Positions 59,211-64,000 of a stretch of DNA of 64,000 nt are shown piece after piece. Below the pieces are notes generated by a model. It worked only from the letters and a program-made list of their open reading frames with translations. It searched no databases and was not told the origin of the DNA. Position 1 is the stretch's first letter; each line of letters starts with the position of its first letter. Source of the DNA: JBDTDV01 sp039922875 (GTDB lineage: Bacteria > Actinomycetota > Actinomycetes > Actinomycetales > Microbacteriaceae); NCBI GenBank assembly GCA_039922875.1, contig JBDTDV010000008.1:62001-126000 (forward strand). The letters run 5' to 3'. The position numbers and the translations under genes were made by a program.

Positions 59211-59798
59211 ATGGCCGAACAGGCACCGACACCTGGTGTTTTTGACCGACTGCTGAAGGACCGCATTATTTGGCTCGGGACCGAGGTGCGCGACGAGAAC
59301 GCCAACGAGATCTGCGCCAAGATTCTCCTTCTCGCGGCCGAGGACTCGAAAGAGGACATCTACCTGTACATCAACTCACCCGGTGGCTCGATCACGGCCG
59401 GTATGGCGATCTACGACACCATGCAAATCGTGCCAAACGACATCGTCACGGTCGGGATCGGCATGGCCGCGTCCATGGGCCAACTGCTGCTGACCTCTGG
59501 CACCAAAGGCAAGCGGTACATCACCCCGAACGCCCGGGTGCTGCTGCACCAGCCGCACGGCGGATTCGGTGGAACCTCCAGCGACATCCAGACCCAGGCG
59601 CAGCTGATCCTGGACATGAAGCGTCGGCTGGCCGAGATCACCGCGGCTCAAACCGGGAAGACTGTCGAGCAGATCAACGCGGACGGCGACCGCGACCGCT
59701 GGTTCAGCGCTCAGGAGGCCTTGGAGTACGGGTTTGTCGATCACGTGCGCGATTCGCTTACCGACGTCACAGGTGGCGGCGGAACCGAATCCAAATAA
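59211..59798 (+). CDS. clpP1: ATP-dependent Clp protease proteolytic subunit ClpP1
   Basis: 195 residues from ATG 59211. Serine peptidase of the tetradecameric Clp protease. Nucleophile Ser88 in GMAASMGQLLL and His113 in LLHQPHGG; the Asp lies in the RDRWFSAQEALEYG region. Actinobacteria need two different ClpP proteins in one barrel, and the partner follows 30 bases after the stop. No prosegment is obvious. Confidence 0.97.
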   Translation: MAEQAPTPGVFDRLLKDRIIWLGTEVRDENANEICAKILLLAAEDSKEDIYLYINSPGGSITAGMAIYDTMQIVPNDIVTVGIGMAASMGQLLLTSGTKGKRYITPNARVLLHQPHGGFGGTSSDIQTQAQLILDMKRRLAEITAAQTGKTVEQINADGDRDRWFSAQEALEYGFVDHVRDSLTDVTGGGGTESK

Positions 59799-59828
59799 TT
59801 CTTTGACGGCAGAGAACGGGAACATCTT

Positions 59829-60512
59829 ATGAACAATCTCAACTTCGGCTCATCCGCCCCCTCGGGCTTGGCCGGTACCCAGGCAATGCCCGGCGCCCGG
59901 TACATCCTCCCGTCGTTCGAGGAGCGCACCGCCTACGGCTATAAGCGCCAAGACCCCTACGCGAAGCTTTTCGAGGATCGGATCATCTTCCTCGGTGTGC
60001 AGGTGGATGATGCCTCCGCCGATGACGTGATGGCTCAGCTTCTGGTGCTGGAGAGCCAAGACCCGGATCGAGACATCGTGATGTACATCAACTCACCCGG
60101 TGGCTCGTTCACGGCGATGACTGCTATTTACGACACGATGCAGTACATTCGTCCGCAGATCCAGACGGTTTGCCTGGGACAAGCGGCATCCGCCGCCGCG
60201 GTGCTGTTGGCCGCCGGTGCACCTGGCAAGAGGCTCGCGTTGCCCAACGCGCGCATTCTGATCCACCAGCCCGCCGTTGGCGAGGCCGGCCAAGGTCAGG
60301 CATCGGACATCGAGATCCAGGCTGCCGAGATCCTGCGGATGCGCACCTGGCTCGAGGAAACCTTGGCCAAGCACTCCAACCGGAGCCAGGAGCAGGTCAA
60401 CAAGGACATCGATCGGGATAAGATCCTCAGCGCAGCCGACGCGCTGGAGTACGGCCTGATCGACCAGGTGCTCGGCAGCCGGAAGAACGTGCCTGCCGCT
60501 TTGGTCAAGTAG
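59829..60512 (+). CDS. clpP2: ATP-dependent Clp protease proteolytic subunit ClpP2
   Basis: 227 residues, longer at the N-terminus than ClpP1 (MNNLNFGSSAPSGLAGTQAMPGAR may be a cleaved prosegment). Nucleophile Ser in GQAASAAAVLLAAG, His in LIHQPAVG. IFLGVQVDDASADDVMAQLL and YINSPGGSFTAMTAIYDTMQYI are core ClpP features. It forms a mixed complex with ClpP1. Transcription probably ends at the hairpin that follows, separating it from clpX. Confidence 0.97.
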   Translation: MNNLNFGSSAPSGLAGTQAMPGARYILPSFEERTAYGYKRQDPYAKLFEDRIIFLGVQVDDASADDVMAQLLVLESQDPDRDIVMYINSPGGSFTAMTAIYDTMQYIRPQIQTVCLGQAASAAAVLLAAGAPGKRLALPNARILIHQPAVGEAGQGQASDIEIQAAEILRMRTWLEETLAKHSNRSQEQVNKDIDRDKILSAADALEYGLIDQVLGSRKNVPAALVK

Positions 60513-60520
60513 TCCGACCC

Positions 60521-60559
60521 AGACGGCGTGCCGGGCCACGGCACGCCGTCTTCTTTTTC
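60521..60559 (+). terminator. Rho-independent terminator between clpP2 and clpX
   Basis: Perfect 12-bp stem (60521-60532 with 60540-60551), 7-base loop, then a T-rich run (TTCTTTTTCT). Confidence 0.92.
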
Positions 60560-60635
60560 TGTGACGCTGCTCTTTGATGTCGTCCGTTCAGGCTAGGCTC
60601 GAATCAGGTTCCACACCAATGGAGGAAGGTGACGG

Positions 60636-61913
60636 ATGGCTCGGATAGGTGAGAGCGCCGACCTGCTTAAATGCTCATTCTGCGGAAAGAGCCAAAAGCA
60701 GGTCCAGCAGCTCATTGCCGGCCCCGGCGTCTACATCTGTGATGAGTGCGTCGAGTTGTGCAACGAGATCATCGAGGAACGCCTTGCCGAAGCTGGCGAG
60801 GAGGCCACCGGTGAGTTCGAACTGCCGAAGCCGAAGGAGATTTTCGCCTTCCTTGAGGAATACGTCATCGGGCAGGAGCCGGCAAAGCGGGCTCTGTCGG
60901 TGGCGGTGTACAACCACTACAAGCGCGTCCGCGCGCGTAACACCATTACCTCGGCCGATGCGGCGCGCGATGATGTGGAGATTTCGAAGAGCAATATTCT
61001 GCTGATTGGTCCGACCGGTTGCGGGAAGACCTACCTTGCCCAGACACTGGCGAAGCGGCTCAATGTGCCGTTCGCGGTGGCCGATGCAACCGCGTTGACC
61101 GAGGCCGGCTATGTCGGCGAAGACGTGGAGAACATCCTTCTTAAGCTGATCCAGGCCGCTGACTACGATGTCAAGCGGGCCGAGCAGGGCATCATCTATA
61201 TTGACGAGGTCGACAAGATCGCTCGGAAGGCCGAGAATCCCTCGATCACCCGAGATGTGTCGGGTGAGGGTGTGCAGCAGGCGCTGCTGAAGATCCTCGA
61301 GGGCACCGTCGCCTCTGTGCCGCCCCAGGGCGGCCGTAAGCATCCGCATCAGGAATTCATCCAGATCGATACGACCAATGTGTTGTTCATCGTGGCCGGC
61401 GCGTTCGCTGGGCTGGAAGAGATCATCTCCTCGCGGGCTGGCAAGAAGGGCATCGGCTTCGGCGCCCCGTTGCACAGCAAGGGCGATGACATCAACCTCT
61501 TCTCCGAGGTGCTGCCGGAGGATCTGCACAAATTCGGGTTGATTCCTGAATTCATCGGTCGGCTCCCGGTGGTGACCACGGTGACCCCGCTGGATCAGGA
61601 TGCCTTGATGCAGATCCTGACTGAACCGAAGAACGCTTTGGTGCGGCAGTATCAGCGCATGTTCGAGATCGACGGCGTGGAACTCGAATTCGACCATGAC
61701 GCGCTGCAGGCCATCGCCGATCTCGCCGTGCTGCGCAAGATAGGTGCCCGTGGGCTGCGGGCGATCATGGAAGAAGTGCTCGGGCCGATCATGTTCGAGG
61801 TGCCATCCAGCGAAGAGGTCGCCCGGGTCGTGGTTACCCGCGAAACCGTGCTGGAGAACGCCGCGCCGACCATCGTCGCACATCGTCCGCGGCGCCAGGA
61901 GAAGTCAGCGTAG
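60636..61913 (+). CDS. clpX: ATP-dependent Clp protease ATP-binding subunit ClpX
   Basis: 425 residues. N-terminal C4 zinc finger (LKCSFCGKSQKQVQQL and YICDECVELCNE), AAA+ domain with Walker A GPTGCGKT, Walker B IIYIDEVDKI, pore loop GYVGEDV, and sensor 2 GARGLRAIMEEVL. It unfolds substrates for ClpP. ATG 60636 has GGAGGAAGG nine bases upstream. A terminator separates it from clpP2, so it has its own promoter. It converges on the M3 peptidase with a 12-base gap. Confidence 0.97.
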   Translation: MARIGESADLLKCSFCGKSQKQVQQLIAGPGVYICDECVELCNEIIEERLAEAGEEATGEFELPKPKEIFAFLEEYVIGQEPAKRALSVAVYNHYKRVRARNTITSADAARDDVEISKSNILLIGPTGCGKTYLAQTLAKRLNVPFAVADATALTEAGYVGEDVENILLKLIQAADYDVKRAEQGIIYIDEVDKIARKAENPSITRDVSGEGVQQALLKILEGTVASVPPQGGRKHPHQEFIQIDTTNVLFIVAGAFAGLEEIISSRAGKKGIGFGAPLHSKGDDINLFSEVLPEDLHKFGLIPEFIGRLPVVTTVTPLDQDALMQILTEPKNALVRQYQRMFEIDGVELEFDHDALQAIADLAVLRKIGARGLRAIMEEVLGPIMFEVPSSEEVARVVVTRETVLENAAPTIVAHRPRRQEKSA

Positions 61914-61925
61914 CCGACCGCGGGT

Positions 61926-63968
61926 TCAGGCGCCCAGGCCGCGACGCTTCAGCAGAGGTTCAATTCGCGCGTCCCTACCTCGAAAATCGCGGAAGGCCGC
62001 CAACGGGTCGGTGGAGCCGCCTACCGCGAGCAGCCTCTGGCGGAATCGGTCCCCGTTCGCCCGATTCAGGCCGCCGTTCTCGGTGAACCATTCAACGGTG
62101 TCCGCGTCGAGCACCTCGCTCCAGATGTAGGAGTAGTAGCCGGCGTCGTAGCCGCCGGAAAACGTGTGCTGGAAGTAGGTGCTCGAGTATCGGCTGGGCA
62201 CGACGGGGTTATCGAGGCCGACCTTGGCTAAGGCGACAGCTTCGAACTCGGCAACATCGGTCACCGAGTCGTCGGCGGTGATCCGGTGCCAGGCCTGGTC
62301 CAGCAAGGCGGCGGCCAGGTATTCGCTGGTCTTGAAGCCTTCGTTGAAGCCCTCGGATGCCCGCACCCGGTCCACCAGCGCCTGCGGCATCGCATCGCCG
62401 GTTTGAAAGTGAACCGCATAATTCGCCAACACCTCCGGCCACAGCATCCACATTTCGTTGACCTGGCTGGGGAACTCGACGAAGTCGCGGAACACGTTCG
62501 TCCCGGCGAACTTCGGATAGGTCACTGTGGCGAAGAGCCCGTGCAGAGCGTGACCGAACTCATGGAACAGGGTGCTCACCTCGTCATAGGTCAGTAGGGT
62601 GGGCTCCCCGTCCGCAGGCTTTGGCACGTTGTGGTTGTTGATCACCACCGCCGTCGGCGTCCCCAGCAGGGTCGCCTGGTCGACGAACGAGCTCATCCAG
62701 GCACCGCCGCGCTTCGAGTCGCGCGTGTAGAGATCGTAGAGGAAGAGGCCGACGGCCGAGCCGTCCTCGTTGAAGACTTCAAATACCCGCACATCCGGGT
62801 GATACCCGATCAGGTCGCTGCGCTCGGTGAAGGTAATTCCGTATAGTTTCGTGGCGGCAAAGAACACGCCGTCGTGCAGCACACGCTCGGCCTCGAAATA
62901 CGGCCGCATCGCCGCTGTGTCCACGTCGTACCTCTCCCGGCGTACCTGTTCGCTGTAAAACGCCCAGTCCCAGCTGGCCAGTTCGGTGCCCTGACCGAGC
63001 TTGCGCTGCAAGTCGGCCTGCTCGAGTCGTGCGTTGCGTGCGGCTGCGGGTGCGAGCTTCTCGAGCATCTTAGCGACGGCCTCCGGTGACCGTGCCGTCT
63101 CATCCGCCGTGACGGAGGCGGCGTGGTTCTCGAACCCGAGCAGGCGTGCTCGTTCGGCCCGCAAGCGGGTGATCTCGAGCACCAGCTGTCGGTTGTCATT
63201 TTCACCACCGCGGATACCGCGGGCACGGGAGGCGGCCATCACGCGTTCACGCACGTCGCGTCGGGTCAGACTGGCCAGGTACGGATGCCCGGTGGGCAGC
63301 ACCAAGGTGATCAAATACTCGTCGTCTAGGCCGCGCTCGGCAGCAGCCGCCGCCGCGGCCGAGATCTCACCGGAGCTCAGGCCGTCGAGCTCGGCCACAT
63401 CGTCGATCAGTACGGCGAGTTCATTGGTGTCGGCAAGCAAATTCTTCTCGAAGCGGGTGGTCAAGGTCGACAGGCGCTGATTGTAGGCCTTGAGATCTTC
63501 CTTGCCCTTGTCATCCAAGCCTGCGCCGGCGAGGGTGAACTCGGTGTAGTAGCGCGTAATGAGGTAGCGGGACTCCGCGTCCAAACCCAGGTCGTCGCGC
63601 TGTTCGTAGAGGGTGGTGATACGGGCGTACAGGGCAGAATCGAGTTTGATTGCGTCCTCGTGAGAGGCGAACAAGGGGGCGAGCTCTTCCTCCAAAGCGG
63701 TGGTCACCTCGTTGGAATCGGACGCGGTCTTGTTTAGGAATACCTGAGCGGACCGATACAGGGTCTGACCGGAGCGCTCCAGGGGGATCATGGTGTTCTG
63801 AAACGTCGCAGCCTCGCTCTGGGCGGTAATCGCATCGATTTCGGCGCGCTGCTGCGCGAATCCGCTTTCGAACGCGGGGCGGAAGTGATCGTCGCGGATC
63901 TGCGCAAACGGTGGGAGCTGATAGGGGAGCGTGCTGGGGGTGAAGAGCGGGTTGTCGAGTTCGGCCAT
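61926..63968 (-). CDS. M3 family metallopeptidase (peptidyl-dipeptidase Dcp/oligopeptidase A type)
   Basis: 680 residues, the usual length of the family. Zinc site FHEFGHALHGLF followed by FVEFPSQVNEMW, giving the third ligand. The N-terminal helical part (LPPFAQIRDDHFRPAFESGFAQQRAEIDAI) and C-terminal SGGYDAGYYSYIWSEVLDADTVEWF are typical. It cleaves short peptides in the cytoplasm, which fits next to clpXP as it can finish off protease products. ATG at 63968, close to the window end. Confidence 0.95.
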   Translation of the reverse strand: MAELDNPLFTPSTLPYQLPPFAQIRDDHFRPAFESGFAQQRAEIDAITAQSEAATFQNTMIPLERSGQTLYRSAQVFLNKTASDSNEVTTALEEELAPLFASHEDAIKLDSALYARITTLYEQRDDLGLDAESRYLITRYYTEFTLAGAGLDDKGKEDLKAYNQRLSTLTTRFEKNLLADTNELAVLIDDVAELDGLSSGEISAAAAAAAERGLDDEYLITLVLPTGHPYLASLTRRDVRERVMAASRARGIRGGENDNRQLVLEITRLRAERARLLGFENHAASVTADETARSPEAVAKMLEKLAPAAARNARLEQADLQRKLGQGTELASWDWAFYSEQVRRERYDVDTAAMRPYFEAERVLHDGVFFAATKLYGITFTERSDLIGYHPDVRVFEVFNEDGSAVGLFLYDLYTRDSKRGGAWMSSFVDQATLLGTPTAVVINNHNVPKPADGEPTLLTYDEVSTLFHEFGHALHGLFATVTYPKFAGTNVFRDFVEFPSQVNEMWMLWPEVLANYAVHFQTGDAMPQALVDRVRASEGFNEGFKTSEYLAAALLDQAWHRITADDSVTDVAEFEAVALAKVGLDNPVVPSRYSSTYFQHTFSGGYDAGYYSYIWSEVLDADTVEWFTENGGLNRANGDRFRQRLLAVGGSTDPLAAFRDFRGRDARIEPLLKRRGLGA

Positions 63969-64000
63969 GCACTTACTCTACTGACGCAAATGAATGTTTG

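Noticed and set aside
60574..60599. clpX promoter from TTGATG and TAGGCT
   Set aside because: Spacing of 14 bases is too short for a standard promoter; a promoter must exist here but I cannot place it.
60675..61883. A 402-codon open frame opposite clpX
   Set aside because: Antisense of an unmistakable clpX; no protein-like pattern.

Overview
The window is one stretch of high-GC DNA, dense with genes and typical of an actinobacterial chromosome. GatCAB instead of glutaminyl-tRNA synthetase, paired clpP1/clpP2, a group II truncated globin, two mycothiol-linked enzyme families, a YkoEDC thiamine transporter and a DUF6993-type lipoprotein all point that way. My inference is a member of Micrococcales, probably Microbacteriaceae. 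I see no insertion sequence, prophage, CRISPR array or integrase. No stretch over 300 bases lacks a gene; the longest gap (57157-57435) holds a minisatellite and precedes a tRNA.

Layout. 1-1480 is the 3' part of a phosphoesterase (phospholipase C-like). 1556-4958 is gatCAB. 5055-10469 is a branched-chain amino acid ABC importer: livHMGF on the + strand facing livK on the - strand across a perfect bidirectional terminator; LivH carries an unusual exported N-terminal domain. 10599-14422 holds a lipase-maturation-factor-like membrane protein, a mycothiol-type enzyme divergent from dinB, and a small GerW-like protein. 14440-18144 is a TPP riboswitch with an SD-masking hairpin, then ykoE, ykoD, ykoC and an overlapping P-loop kinase-like gene. 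18172-26122 is housekeeping: a catalytically degenerate D-Ala-D-Ala carboxypeptidase homologue, a zincin-like peptidase, tRNA-His, orn, tRNA-Arg, pabB, an aldo/keto reductase, msrA, a second ssb and a lipoprotein. 26188-30037 has ettA, two acyl-CoA thioesterases and an unknown protein.

30057-44615 is a catabolic region. A flavin dehydrogenase and an Lrp/AsnC regulator lie divergent to a three-gene branched-chain 2-oxoacid dehydrogenase operon (E1 alpha, E1 beta, E2). Then comes a TetR regulator divergent to a seven-gene run: carboxylase beta and biotin-carrying alpha subunits, acyl-CoA dehydrogenase, CoA-transferase A and B, MaoC hydratase and a CitE-type lyase. Gene content matches the Mycobacterium tuberculosis Rv2495c-Rv2506 leucine-degradation locus. 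Together with the Liv importer, the window can encode uptake of branched-chain amino acids, oxidative decarboxylation of their 2-oxoacids, and leucine breakdown to acetyl-CoA and acetoacetate. Both regulators have inverted-repeat candidate operators next to them.

44598-57156 is mixed: a coiled-coil membrane protein, globin, MscS channel, pepN, an unknown protein, a DsbA-fold nitroreductase-like protein, rpiB, a Nei-type glycosylase, dps, a free-standing FabF-type synthase, an ABC-2 exporter, tRNA-Gly and a membrane protein. 57436-63968 is tRNA-Pro, tig, clpP1, clpP2, a terminator, clpX and a convergent M3 peptidase.

The least expected pattern is the number of short tandem duplications placed at gene boundaries. 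Several span stop codons and one spans a start codon. Four more, all with a 15-base period, encode pentapeptide repeats at protein termini (tig, ssb, accA1, maoC).
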